From an uncultured Fidelibacterota bacterium (lineage in GTDB: Bacteria > Marinisomatota > Marinisomatia > Marinisomatales > UBA1611): 22,656 nucleotides of DNA. The translations under genes were made by a program, and so were the position numbers. The first letter of the stretch is position 1. Each line of letters opens with the position of its first letter. The notes under the pieces are model-generated. The model made no database searches. It saw only the letters and a list, made by a program, of their open reading frames with translations, and was not told the DNA's origin. The stretch spans positions 1-22,656 of the forward strand of contig CAJWMI010000021.1 in the NCBI GenBank assembly GCA_913043185.1. The letters are read 5' to 3'. Positions 15,103 to 22,509 of this stretch are shown here, in pieces.

Positions 15103-15390
15103 TTACGAAGTTATTTCCTCTTCTAAAGTTTCTTGCAGGGAATCTTTTTCCTCATTCTTAGTTACTTTAAATATAGTTTCACTTCCACCGTCAGTTTTAG
15201 AACGTCTCATTTTTTTAATATTTTCATTTTCGGAATGTCTGATACAGTTCTTAGAAATTGATGCCTTGTTTTTTAGATAAAAAATTTCTTCATAATCATT
15301 ATCACTATAATGATGTAATCCGAGTTTAGTATCTATTACATGTCCACCAGTAAAAAAAAGTGCTATACTAAATAATGTTTTTAATATCAT
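15103..15390 (-). CDS. small exported hypothetical protein, 95 aa
   Basis: Not recognised. It has a short hydrophobic N-terminus (MILKTLFSIALFFTGG), probably a signal peptide, then a polar region rich in Lys, Asn and Glu with an acidic end (LQETLEEEITS). AGGAAG lies four bases before the ATG. TAGATTTG lies 19 bases upstream, so this copy of the promoter module gives a leadered mRNA. Terminators lie before and after it, so it is a single-gene unit. Confidence 0.6.
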   Translation of the reverse strand: MILKTLFSIALFFTGGHVIDTKLGLHHYSDNDYEEIFYLKNKASISKNCIRHSENENIKKMRRSKTDGGSETIFKVTKNEEKDSLQETLEEEITS

Positions 15391-15409
15391 ATGGCTTCCT
15401 AAGATTATC

Positions 15410-15438
15410 CAAATCTACAAATAATTACCCTACAATGT
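15410..15438 (-). promoter_or_regulatory. variant promoter block of the 95-aa gene
   Basis: The minus strand reads ACATTGTAGGGTAATTATTTG then TAGATTTG (15410-15417), 19 bases before the ATG. It belongs to a second variant shared with the block before the cupin gene at 22340, with six rather than three bases between the TGAT-like part and TAGATTTG. Confidence 0.6.
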
Positions 15439-15454
15439 GTGGGCAAATATAAAC

Positions 15455-15474
15455 AAAAAACCCCACGAATCGGG
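15455..15474 (-). terminator. degenerate terminator of the 166-aa gene
   Basis: A T6 tract on the minus strand follows a GGGG run that can pair only with CCC (stem about 3 bp, loop 7). Its sequence still resembles the CACATTCGTGGGG hairpin of the other modules, so it looks like a decayed copy and may terminate poorly. Confidence 0.45.
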
Positions 15475-15508
15475 CCTTGGAGCTATTTCCTTTTCACTGA
15501 TAATTGCA

Positions 15509-16009
15509 TTAAGAAGTTTTCATTGGCCCAACAAATATTTTTTTAATTAATTGAATTGGCAAAAAAAACAAAACTTCAAACATGAAGTTTATGCGACATG
15601 TATTATTATCAATTATTTCAATCGGGCGCAATATAAAGCCATCGCCATCCTTACTGTTTTTAGGTCGGACTTCAAACTTCATCGGGCCAATAGTCCGTAG
15701 GAGGTTTATAATTGTTTTATAATTTCTGTGACCCTCTTTAGGCATAAGGTTATTATTCCTATCATTATCACGAATCAATGTAATTAACAAATTAACTTTT
15801 TCCTTAAAAATAACTTTTTCCCATTTTATGATACCTTTATTAAAACGAAAACATGCTCCTTTTGCCATTAAAGGATGAGGGTGAGCCAGTCTTAAAGCTT
15901 CAATAAGACAAAGAAAGTGATTTTTCCCACCGAATGATGTGGCATATTTGATAAGCTGATTTTTTAAATCTTGTTTTTTACCGTGATCAAGTGAGTCATA
16001 ATTAGTCAT
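15509..16009 (-). CDS. hypothetical protein, 166 aa
   Basis: Not recognised. It is a basic protein without a signal peptide. Its N-terminal half has HPHPLMAKGACFRF and its C-terminal part has a hydrophobic stretch (FMFEVLFFLPIQLIKKIF), which could be a membrane contact. It starts 20 bases after the amine oxidase stop with no promoter box between, so it is probably the third gene of the ADP-ribosylglycohydrolase/amine oxidase operon. Confidence 0.6.
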   Translation of the reverse strand: MTNYDSLDHGKKQDLKNQLIKYATSFGGKNHFLCLIEALRLAHPHPLMAKGACFRFNKGIIKWEKVIFKEKVNLLITLIRDNDRNNNLMPKEGHRNYKTIINLLRTIGPMKFEVRPKNSKDGDGFILRPIEIIDNNTCRINFMFEVLFFLPIQLIKKIFVGPMKTS

Positions 16010-16029
16010 AAGTTTATTGGATCAAACAT

Positions 16030-17346
16030 TTATTTCATAGATTGAGCAGCACGAAGACCAGAGAGATATGCACCATGAATCGTTGCAGGATAGTTTTCAT
16101 GAGTATGCTCTCCGGCAAAGTAAATTAGATCATCAATAGGAGCACTAATCTCATAGTATGTTTCTGGTGTATTCCCCACAGCAGTAAATGAATAGGCACC
16201 ATATGAGAATTTATCGGATGCCCATTTTGTGAAATATACATCTATTGGATCAGGGATATTTTGTCCATATGCATTTCGTAATACACTCATAATATCTGAT
16301 GTTATATTGCTATCAGGTAATGACTCTTGATATTTAGCATATTCGCCCATTGTAAAACAAAGAAGTATTGGTTTACCAGTATATGTATAATTCATACATT
16401 CGCAATTTTGTTCATTAACTGATAAAATCCATATTACATCCTGATCCCAAAAGACTTTATCAAATAGCAACCAGTGTTTCTGCAATAATCCCATTCCTAA
16501 TTCAGATATTGCATTTTGTTTCTTTGTAGGAAGTGGAGGTGAAAACTCAATATCTCCACTTTTCAATACTCCCAGGGGGACTGTTATAAGAACTTTTTTT
16601 GCATAGAATTGTTTATTTTTAGCATATACAATAACTCCAGCATCTTGATATTCTATCTTTGTGACAATATGATTAAGTCTTACATCTACTTCATCCTTTA
16701 AAACATCAGTGATTTGTTGGAGACCATTTGGTAAAATCAATTCTCCATCTCCATATCCTCCGCCAATATCAAAATAATCTCGAGATAAATTATCCAAGTC
16801 AGTACCATACTCATTAGATATCTCAGAATTCGCTAGGTAGTTTAGAACTTTCTTCTCATCAAACGAGAAGGATTTTTTAGTTTTAAAATCACTTATTGTT
16901 TTAGCCAAAGATTTATCCTGTCCTTTTTGCTGCCTGGCAATGATGTGCACCCAAAGGTCCTTAACAAGAGCATCATATTCATCATTATCAATTCTTTTTC
17001 CATTCAAATATGCAACCATTGAGTTTAATGGGGTTTCGTAGGTAGTAAAGCCATGTTTCTCGGCAAATTCAGTGAGTGGATTCCCATCAGAAGTATGTAT
17101 CCAGTTTGCTCCTTCTTCAATGGTTACTCCATTCCATAAACGAGACCATATTCTCCCTCCAATCCGGTCTCTTGCTTCTAAAATTAAAACATCCTTTCCG
17201 CTATCAATTAAATTATCTGCCGCTGCTAATCCAGATATACCAGCACCGACGATTATTGCATCATATATCATTCTATCATTTTGTGCTTTAGACAAACCAA
17301 CAATCAATGATATAATGATTAGTAATTTTGTTTTTATAATAATCAT
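16030..17346 (-). CDS. exported flavin-containing amine oxidase
   Basis: A 438-aa FAD enzyme of the monoamine/polyamine oxidase superfamily. A signal peptide (ending …LSKAQ) is followed by the dinucleotide-binding GAGISG (34-39) and EARDRIGGR (57-65), GANWIH in the substrate channel, the conserved active-site lysine K290 (GLLQKHW) and the C-terminal FAD motif FAGEHTHENYPATIHGAYLSG. All hallmarks are present, so it is probably active; substrate could be a polyamine or another amine. Export to the periplasm is notable. Its ATG overlaps the TGA of the ADP-ribosylglycohydrolase gene (ATGA), so the two are coupled. Confidence 0.9.
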   Translation of the reverse strand: MIIIKTKLLIIISLIVGLSKAQNDRMIYDAIIVGAGISGLAAADNLIDSGKDVLILEARDRIGGRIWSRLWNGVTIEEGANWIHTSDGNPLTEFAEKHGFTTYETPLNSMVAYLNGKRIDNDEYDALVKDLWVHIIARQQKGQDKSLAKTISDFKTKKSFSFDEKKVLNYLANSEISNEYGTDLDNLSRDYFDIGGGYGDGELILPNGLQQITDVLKDEVDVRLNHIVTKIEYQDAGVIVYAKNKQFYAKKVLITVPLGVLKSGDIEFSPPLPTKKQNAISELGMGLLQKHWLLFDKVFWDQDVIWILSVNEQNCECMNYTYTGKPILLCFTMGEYAKYQESLPDSNITSDIMSVLRNAYGQNIPDPIDVYFTKWASDKFSYGAYSFTAVGNTPETYYEISAPIDDLIYFAGEHTHENYPATIHGAYLSGLRAAQSMK

Positions 17347-18773
17347 TTCTGTATCGACCTGTTTTCTAACATTGAGCCTTTAATTATGTGAATACCCACA
17401 TCAGGAATGTACCATACGCCTTTCTCTAGATCTATTCCTCCTCCAATTTTTTCTTGAACTACACGATCTACAACATATATCCCCATTTTTGCCATATTGG
17501 AAAATGTGTCCATACCTTTATTAGGAAAGCCAATTCTAGTTCTGTGAATATTATAATTACTTCCAAATTTCCTGCCAAAAGATTTTTCAATACCTTCTTT
17601 GCCTATCATAAAACCAATCAATCCCCCCCAAGTAGATGTAGGGTTATCAGAGTCCCAACCACATAGAGTTCCTATCTTTATTGTCTTTTGGATATCACCT
17701 TCTCCATATAATAAACTAATTATGCTTGAAGCAAAATTTATACCAGCAGCAAAGCAGCCATTGCAATGTAAATTTTTTGATGTTATATCATATCCATCAT
17801 CCTGCATAACCTGATATTTATGGTATACCATATCTCTGGTTTTCTCCCAAGAAATATTTGCCTCATATTTGTTTTTTACAAAATCAAACATCTTGGCTGA
17901 ATATGAATCACTAGGCAATCGTTTACGAGCCTGCTTGGCCATCCAAAAAATCTTATCTTTTAGGCTTATATCTTCATTTCCATACGATGCAAGAGAATAC
18001 ATTATCACATAAAACTCAGATATCCACTCCGAATTGAGCCTCGCAGTTGTTCGAATGGGTAGATACGAAAGTTTTAGAGCAACATCAGGCCGCGCAGGTG
18101 AAAAAAACCCAAATATTTCTGTTGTAAGCTGTGCATCTATCATCTCATAATTAGGATTATTTTCAGGTGAACTTGTAGAGGGCGGTATCATACCCTTACA
18201 CATTAAATCAAAAGCAGTTTGGTTTGACATCCAAAGAAAATTTTCTTCTTCTTTTTTTATATGTTTAAGCCAGCCTTCTCTTATTTGGTCTCCAGTTAAA
18301 ATGCTAGATTGATTTATATAATGCAGGTGTTGATACATGTACTCAATATCAGTATCATCATCAGAGCCCCAATAACCACCTTCATCGACAAAAACAAAAT
18401 CTATCGTAGATGATAAAGCGCTAGGATTACCATTACTCCAAATATTAGGTTGATCAGGCTTACCCCAATCTTCTCTTGTATAAAATTCACCAGTTTTAAT
18501 TTCACCGATATTTCCAATTTTATCCATTTCAGTGACTAAACCAGTCCAATTTGCGATACATTGGCCTAACCAAAATCCATACAATTTATTGGCGTAATCT
18601 GAACGAGAAATAACTAAGTCAGATGGATTAGGTGCGTAATCCTTATAATACAAATTCGGATCTTTTATGACCTCATTTTCTATATAGAAATCTTCTTTTT
18701 CATGAGAATCAATCGTAAGTACCATTATCAAAGCCAAACCAATAATTAATAGCAATGATATATCCCGCACCAT
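17343..18773 (-). CDS. membrane-anchored or exported ADP-ribosylglycohydrolase-family protein
   Basis: A 476-aa protein of the ARH/DraG-like family, longer than typical cytosolic members. An N-terminal hydrophobic segment (residues 5-21) is a signal anchor or signal peptide. The metal-site signatures are recognisable: GFWLGQCIANWTG, WGSDDDTDIEYM and CGWDSDNPTSTWGGLIG, which hold the paired acidic residues for two Mg ions. Known members remove ADP-ribose from proteins or hydrolyse related N-glycosides; an extracytoplasmic member presumably acts on another glycoside, which is inference. The ATG at 18773 is chosen: a TTG ten codons earlier would translate through the promoter block. TAGATTTG ends three bases before the ATG. 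First gene of a three-gene operon. Confidence 0.85.
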   Translation of the reverse strand: MVRDISLLLIIGLALIMVLTIDSHEKEDFYIENEVIKDPNLYYKDYAPNPSDLVISRSDYANKLYGFWLGQCIANWTGLVTEMDKIGNIGEIKTGEFYTREDWGKPDQPNIWSNGNPSALSSTIDFVFVDEGGYWGSDDDTDIEYMYQHLHYINQSSILTGDQIREGWLKHIKKEEENFLWMSNQTAFDLMCKGMIPPSTSSPENNPNYEMIDAQLTTEIFGFFSPARPDVALKLSYLPIRTTARLNSEWISEFYVIMYSLASYGNEDISLKDKIFWMAKQARKRLPSDSYSAKMFDFVKNKYEANISWEKTRDMVYHKYQVMQDDGYDITSKNLHCNGCFAAGINFASSIISLLYGEGDIQKTIKIGTLCGWDSDNPTSTWGGLIGFMIGKEGIEKSFGRKFGSNYNIHRTRIGFPNKGMDTFSNMAKMGIYVVDRVVQEKIGGGIDLEKGVWYIPDVGIHIIKGSMLENRSIQK

Positions 18774-18776
18774 AGT

Positions 18777-18804
18777 CAAATCTACCCACCATGCCACAAA
18801 CAAA
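18777..18804 (-). promoter_or_regulatory. conserved block ending TAGATTTG, promoter of the ADP-ribosylglycohydrolase operon
   Basis: The minus strand reads TTTGTTTG, TGGCATGGTGGG, TAGATTTG, three bases, ATG. It differs from the 15016 copy at two bases. A chance open frame through it creates a false TTG start. Confidence 0.75.
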
Positions 18805-18823
18805 AAACCCCACGAATGTGAAG
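18802..18823 (-). terminator. terminator of the methyltransferase gene
   Basis: Minus-strand RNA CUUCAC-AUUC-GUGGGG (18808-18823) forms a six-pair stem using two G-U wobbles, followed by U6. The pairing works only on the minus-strand transcript, consistent with selection as RNA in that direction. Confidence 0.7.
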
Positions 18824-18841
18824 CTATTAAATAATTAGTTA

Positions 18842-19648
18842 TTATTTTTCAGCTATTACTTCTACCATCAGAGGACAACAAATTGTTGAATACGATATGG
18901 TCTCAAGTTTTTGAATATCTTTTTTAGCATCCTCTAAATCATCATCATTAATATACCCCATTGAAACTAATCGAGGAAAATAACTTTCATAAAAAGTTAC
19001 AGGCCACTTCCAGATCTCACTTCCAGGGACTGCCAATTTAGGCATGAGACGAATACTGATAATTTTCAACCCTATTTCTGTTAAATATTGAGTTAAATAA
19101 CTTCCGATATCAATTTCAGAGTCTGAATCATTAAAACTTTTCAATGAAGCTCCAATTGCTCTTTTTAAGGCTGGCATTACTGGATTAGTTTGATGTGTTG
19201 ACCAATCGTAATATTCTTGGATAACTATTCTTCCTTTTGGTGCCAAAGCATCGCTAATTTTTTTCAAAATTTCCTTTGGATTCGGAATCCAAGCTAATGC
19301 CCATCTGCAATAAACACCATTAAGTATATTTGAATCTAATGTTAGCATATCGAAATCAGCTAAAATTGGCTCAATAGGAATGTTTTCTTTTTGTTTGATT
19401 AGATCCAAATGTTTTATGAATAATTCAGATTTATCAACAGAAATTACTCTACCATATTCACCTACCATTCGTGCGAGTTCTTGTGAACAATATCCTGGGC
19501 CAGATCCTAAATCTAAGATTGTTTGATCAATGCCAAACTCAGCTATTTCCCAACCTCGTCTCGCTTCGGACAACCAGACTTCATGTTGAATTTTTAAACG
19601 ATTTAATTCTTTTTCGTTAGCACCTAATATGTATTCTTTATTGCTCAT
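18842..19648 (-). CDS. class I SAM-dependent methyltransferase
   Basis: A 268-aa cytoplasmic protein with a Rossmann-type methyltransferase fold. Motif I is ILDLGSGPGYCSQEL (about 44-58), an acidic SAM-binding Asp follows in VISVDKS, motif II-like LADFDML and a WALAWIPNP loop. The N-terminus EYILGANEKELNRLKIQHEVW is a common lead-in for UbiE/ArsM-type small-molecule methyltransferases; the substrate is not evident. It is a single-gene unit flanked by terminators. TAGATTTG lies 19 bases before the ATG, leaving room for a leader with a weak AAGGG. Confidence 0.85.
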   Translation of the reverse strand: MSNKEYILGANEKELNRLKIQHEVWLSEARRGWEIAEFGIDQTILDLGSGPGYCSQELARMVGEYGRVISVDKSELFIKHLDLIKQKENIPIEPILADFDMLTLDSNILNGVYCRWALAWIPNPKEILKKISDALAPKGRIVIQEYYDWSTHQTNPVMPALKRAIGASLKSFNDSDSEIDIGSYLTQYLTEIGLKIISIRLMPKLAVPGSEIWKWPVTFYESYFPRLVSMGYINDDDLEDAKKDIQKLETISYSTICCPLMVEVIAEK

Positions 19649-19667
19649 TTTTCAATATACCCTTATC

Positions 19668-19695
19668 CAAATCTACCCATCATCCTACAAACAAT
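19668..19695 (-). promoter_or_regulatory. conserved block ending TAGATTTG, promoter of the methyltransferase gene
   Basis: The minus strand reads TTGTTTGTAGGATGATGGG then TAGATTTG (19668-19675), near-identical to the 15016 copy, but here the ATG is 19 bases downstream. Confidence 0.72.
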
Positions 19696-19717
19696 AAACC
19701 CCACGTATGTGGGGCTT
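19690..19717 (-). terminator. terminator of the SulP gene
   Basis: CCCCAC (19699-19704) and GTGGGG (19709-19714) form a six-pair stem with a 4-nt loop, extended by A-T pairs outside one mismatch, and TTTATTGTTTG follows on the minus strand and enters the next promoter block. Confidence 0.8.
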
Positions 19718-19739
19718 GGTGGAATAACTCAGATTATAT

Positions 19740-21923
19740 TTATTGCATCAGAGCATGTATTGTTGCATTTGACTTTGCCAGTCTATCACTTAATAATTTG
19801 ATAACATAAGTATGGAGTTCTGCAGCTCTATCAGGTGCCTCTTTGTTCAATTTTTCAAAATTCTCATGGGATAGAAAATAGATTTCACATGTTTCATCTG
19901 TAATTACAGATGCTGTTGCCTGTGTTTTTAAATATAAACTTACTTCGCCTACGATTGTACCGGTGCCCATAGATTTGAGACGAATTCTTTTATCCATCTT
20001 AGAATCCAATTCCACTGTAACCCTTCCAGATTTTATAAAATACAAGCCTTTTGGATCGGATCCCTGTTCAATAATCTTAGTATTATTTTCTATAGTTTGT
20101 GAATCAAAATAGGATAACAAATCTGAGAATTGAGATTCAAATAATTTTATTTCATGGGCCCTGTCATCTGTATCTGTTATTTTATCCTTAATTATTTGTT
20201 CTTCGCACCATTCCATTCCATGATCTAGGTCTTTAAATGTTAAATAGGATCCATCACCATTATCATCAAATAATCCTTCTGCTTCAAACTGATCAGAGAT
20301 TTGAGGTGCAAGGTCACAAAACAGCACTTTGAAATCATCCAGAGTAGCCAGAATCTGCAATTTATTAAAACTATTTATCGTTGAAGAATCAATACCAGTT
20401 ACTTGTCTTAGATCAAATACCAGATATTTTAGTTCTCTTCCATCGTCCGATTTTATATATGTCTTTATATATTCCAGTAATCGGTTTGCTGAACCAAAAA
20501 ATAAGTACCCTTGCAATGGCAGGATTAATATCTTATCTCCAGAATCTTCGATAATCGATTTTAGTCTTTCTGATCTTTCAACATTGCTATGGAAGGTTTT
20601 ACCGGTAAGCGTATGCTTTATTGTTTCCACTTTTGAATAGCTGATCACAAATAGTATCACTGAGGCCATCAGACCAGCGAGTACACCTTCAAGGAATCCG
20701 ACCGTACCAATGATTAAGAAGATCAATATGATAATAATGTAATCATTTTTTGGCACCCGGTTCCATGTATTGATCAGCCAATCCACTACAAAAGAAAGGC
20801 CCAGATTAAATAATAATCCACCTAAGATTACCCTAGGGAAAACAGATAATATTTTTGAGCCAAAAAACAGGGCAAAAGCACATAAAAGAGCAACGACGAC
20901 GGTGCTTAATCGACTTCTAGCGCCAATGGAATAAGCCAAAGAAGCGCCCCCTAAGGCTAAATGTCCCGGCGGCGCACCACAGAAGCCTGCTAAAATATTG
21001 CCAAGACCAGTAACTTTCAATTCCCGATCAAGATCGAGATCTTTCTTAATGATAAGCTCCAGACCGCTATAGTTGAATAATACAGATATGGCATTCAGGA
21101 TCATCATTGTTCCTATGGCCGGTAATTGTTCTTGGAAAATATGCCATTTGAAGGTAGATATATATTTTATGGGGGATCCCTGGAATAAACCACCTTCTGG
21201 AAAAGGCCCAAGCAAGAGTCCACTTGACTGAAGTTCCAGGAACGAATAGCCATTGAAAAACATGATTGCGTAAAACAATGATATGCCGAGTGCAATGATC
21301 CCTGGTATCAACAGATAATGGCTGATAAAACGGCTCACGATAAGCATCAGTGCTCCAAAAATGAATCCGGGACACCATTGTAACAGGGTGGACTGACTAA
21401 GCAGGGAAGATGCATTGGCCAATGATAGCTCCATATCGGCAGTCATGATAAAAGCAAATTTGATAATCAGCCAGCCTGTCCCAGCCAGAAACCCACCCAC
21501 GACAGGATAGGGAATAAACCGGACAAGTTTTCCCAATTTAAACGAACCAAGAATAAAAAAGAACACACCTACCATAACCGATGTTAGAGCAATGGTAACA
21601 AAAATAAATTGGAAGGTTGATTCCGGACTCCAATCCTTTCCACTCTTTGCCATAACCGTGGTCGCTATAAGTGCTATAATTGCAACCGGGATATCCTGCG
21701 GCGTACTAATATTGATTGGATAGCTTGCCGTGAAGATAGAAAAAATAGCATATATAAGAAATCCAAATAGAAGTATCCCAATACCCTGGGATAAATATTC
21801 AGATAAGGAACCAGTAAAAATCAAAGCGCTTAGCGCCATGGCTATTACAATGAGTATGATCCCATTTATCAATCCAGAAATAATGCTGGGAACGGTATCA
21901 GATTTAATTAAACTATGAAACAC
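19740..21923 (-). CDS. SulP-family anion transporter with STAS and cyclic-nucleotide-binding-like domains
   Basis: A 727-aa inner-membrane protein. Residues up to about 425 form the SulP/SLC26 transport domain (many helices; PYPVVGGFLAGTG and the NILAGFCGAPPG signature). About 450-550 is a STAS domain (LPLQGYLFFGSANRL, FDLRQVTGIDSST). About 595-710 is a CAP_ED cNMP-binding-like domain. In its phosphate-binding cassette (GEVSLYLKTQATASV) the Arg that contacts cyclic phosphate is replaced, so cAMP/cGMP binding is doubtful. SulP proteins carry sulfate, bicarbonate or dicarboxylates; which one is not evident. A TTG at 21950 opens the frame, but GTG at 21923 with GGAGG four bases upstream is the better start. 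Confidence 0.88.
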   Translation of the reverse strand: MFHSLIKSDTVPSIISGLINGIILIVIAMALSALIFTGSLSEYLSQGIGILLFGFLIYAIFSIFTASYPINISTPQDIPVAIIALIATTVMAKSGKDWSPESTFQFIFVTIALTSVMVGVFFFILGSFKLGKLVRFIPYPVVGGFLAGTGWLIIKFAFIMTADMELSLANASSLLSQSTLLQWCPGFIFGALMLIVSRFISHYLLIPGIIALGISLFYAIMFFNGYSFLELQSSGLLLGPFPEGGLFQGSPIKYISTFKWHIFQEQLPAIGTMMILNAISVLFNYSGLELIIKKDLDLDRELKVTGLGNILAGFCGAPPGHLALGGASLAYSIGARSRLSTVVVALLCAFALFFGSKILSVFPRVILGGLLFNLGLSFVVDWLINTWNRVPKNDYIIIILIFLIIGTVGFLEGVLAGLMASVILFVISYSKVETIKHTLTGKTFHSNVERSERLKSIIEDSGDKILILPLQGYLFFGSANRLLEYIKTYIKSDDGRELKYLVFDLRQVTGIDSSTINSFNKLQILATLDDFKVLFCDLAPQISDQFEAEGLFDDNGDGSYLTFKDLDHGMEWCEEQIIKDKITDTDDRAHEIKLFESQFSDLLSYFDSQTIENNTKIIEQGSDPKGLYFIKSGRVTVELDSKMDKRIRLKSMGTGTIVGEVSLYLKTQATASVITDETCEIYFLSHENFEKLNKEAPDRAAELHTYVIKLLSDRLAKSNATIHALMQ

Positions 21924-21927
21924 AGTA

Positions 21928-21955
21928 CCTCCATACCCATCATCCTGCAAACAAA
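21928..21955 (-). promoter_or_regulatory. degenerate module block upstream of the SulP gene
   Basis: The distal 20 bases match the other blocks (TTTGTTTG, CAGGATGATGGG) but the last eight read TATGGAGG instead of TAGATTTG, giving a ribosome-binding site for the GTG at 21923 in place of the -7 element. Whether it still promotes transcription is uncertain. Confidence 0.5.
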
Positions 21956-21975
21956 ACCCCCATGAATGTGAGGTT
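21951..21975 (-). terminator. terminator of the cupin gene at 21984-22340
   Basis: Minus-strand ACCUCA and UGGGGGU can pair (one U-G, one bulge) around CAUUCA, extended by A-U pairs, followed by UUUUGUUUG. It is weaker than the other module hairpins but in the same position. Confidence 0.6.
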
Positions 21976-21983
21976 TGAGTGGT

Positions 21984-22340
21984 TTAATCAGCATATTTTT
22001 CAGCACCTAAGAAATGTAGTGAAACATACTGTTCATCTCCCACAACCCAGCTATCATGAGGCTCAGAAGGTATGTAAAATAAATCTCCTTCTTTAAGTGT
22101 ATGTATTTTACCCGTTTTAAAAGCAACAGTTGCACTACCAGATACCACTATTCCCAAATGTTCTACCTCACAAAATTCTGTGCCACTTAAAGGAGAAACA
22201 TCAATAGACCATTTCCAACCCGGTTCATAAGAAGCTCTACCAATAGTCATATCTGCTAATTTTACTATTTCAAACTTTCCCTTATCAAAATTTCTTATCT
22301 CATCGGGTTTTTTAAAGTTTTTTAATATTATATTAACCAT
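21984..22340 (-). CDS. single-domain cupin protein
   Basis: A 118-aa cytoplasmic protein with one cupin beta-barrel. Cupin motif 1 is around PLSGTEFCEVEHLGIVVSG, with H and E as possible metal ligands, and motif 2 around LKEGDLFYIPSEPHDSWVVG. Small cupins of this type are often sensors or isomerases for small metabolites; no substrate is evident. AGGAGA lies ten bases before the ATG and TAGATTTA 25 bases before it. It is divergent from greA and starts the run of minus-strand units. Confidence 0.82.
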   Translation of the reverse strand: MVNIILKNFKKPDEIRNFDKGKFEIVKLADMTIGRASYEPGWKWSIDVSPLSGTEFCEVEHLGIVVSGSATVAFKTGKIHTLKEGDLFYIPSEPHDSWVVGDEQYVSLHFLGAEKYAD

Positions 22341-22365
22341 AATCGAATTATCTCCTATGCATCCA

Positions 22366-22393
22366 TAAATCTACAAAACATCACTCTACAATG
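22366..22393 (-). promoter_or_regulatory. variant promoter block of the single cupin gene
   Basis: The minus strand reads CATTGTAGAGTGATGTTTTG then TAGATTTA (22366-22373). It is close to the block before the 95-aa gene. No hairpin precedes it, as expected because the neighbouring gene is divergent and nothing needs terminating here. Confidence 0.55.
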
Positions 22394-22464
22394 TTTGTGG
22401 GGTTGTTAATTAATAACCTGATTTAATTTTATTAAATTATGATACCTATATAAAGGATTTAATC

Positions 22465-22509
22465 ATGAAAAAAGAATATCTAATAGGAATATCAATATGG
22501 CAACTTTGA
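22465..22509 (+). CDS. possible 14-codon upstream ORF overlapping greA start
   Basis: ATG at 22465 has AAAGGA seven bases upstream and encodes MKKEYLIGISIWQL before a TGA at 22507-22509, inside greA in another frame. It could be a leader peptide that couples or dampens greA translation, or chance. Low certainty. Confidence 0.3.
   Translation: MKKEYLIGISIWQL

Noticed and set aside
18774..18803. Ten extra N-terminal residues of the ADP-ribosylglycohydrolase from a TTG start.
   Set aside because: These codons are the conserved promoter block itself, found non-coding at other genes; the ATG at 18773 directly precedes a normal signal sequence.
20700..21900. Higher G+C in the SulP transport domain as a sign of horizontal transfer.
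   Set aside because: By eye the rise is modest and confined to the membrane domain, where Gly/Ala-rich helices raise G+C; parts of neighbouring genes reach similar values.
12585..22393. The repeated intergenic blocks could be integron attC sites of a cassette array (one-way genes of varied function, palindromes between them).
   Set aside because: No integrase is in the window, I could not find paired GTTRRRY/RYYYAAC core sites, some intervals hold two- or three-gene operons, and the blocks sit at a fixed place before start codons with a promoter-like box. Terminator plus promoter explains them better.
15016..22393. CRISPR-like array from the repeated blocks.
   Set aside because: Copies are hundreds to thousands of bases apart, separated by full genes, and no cas gene is present.
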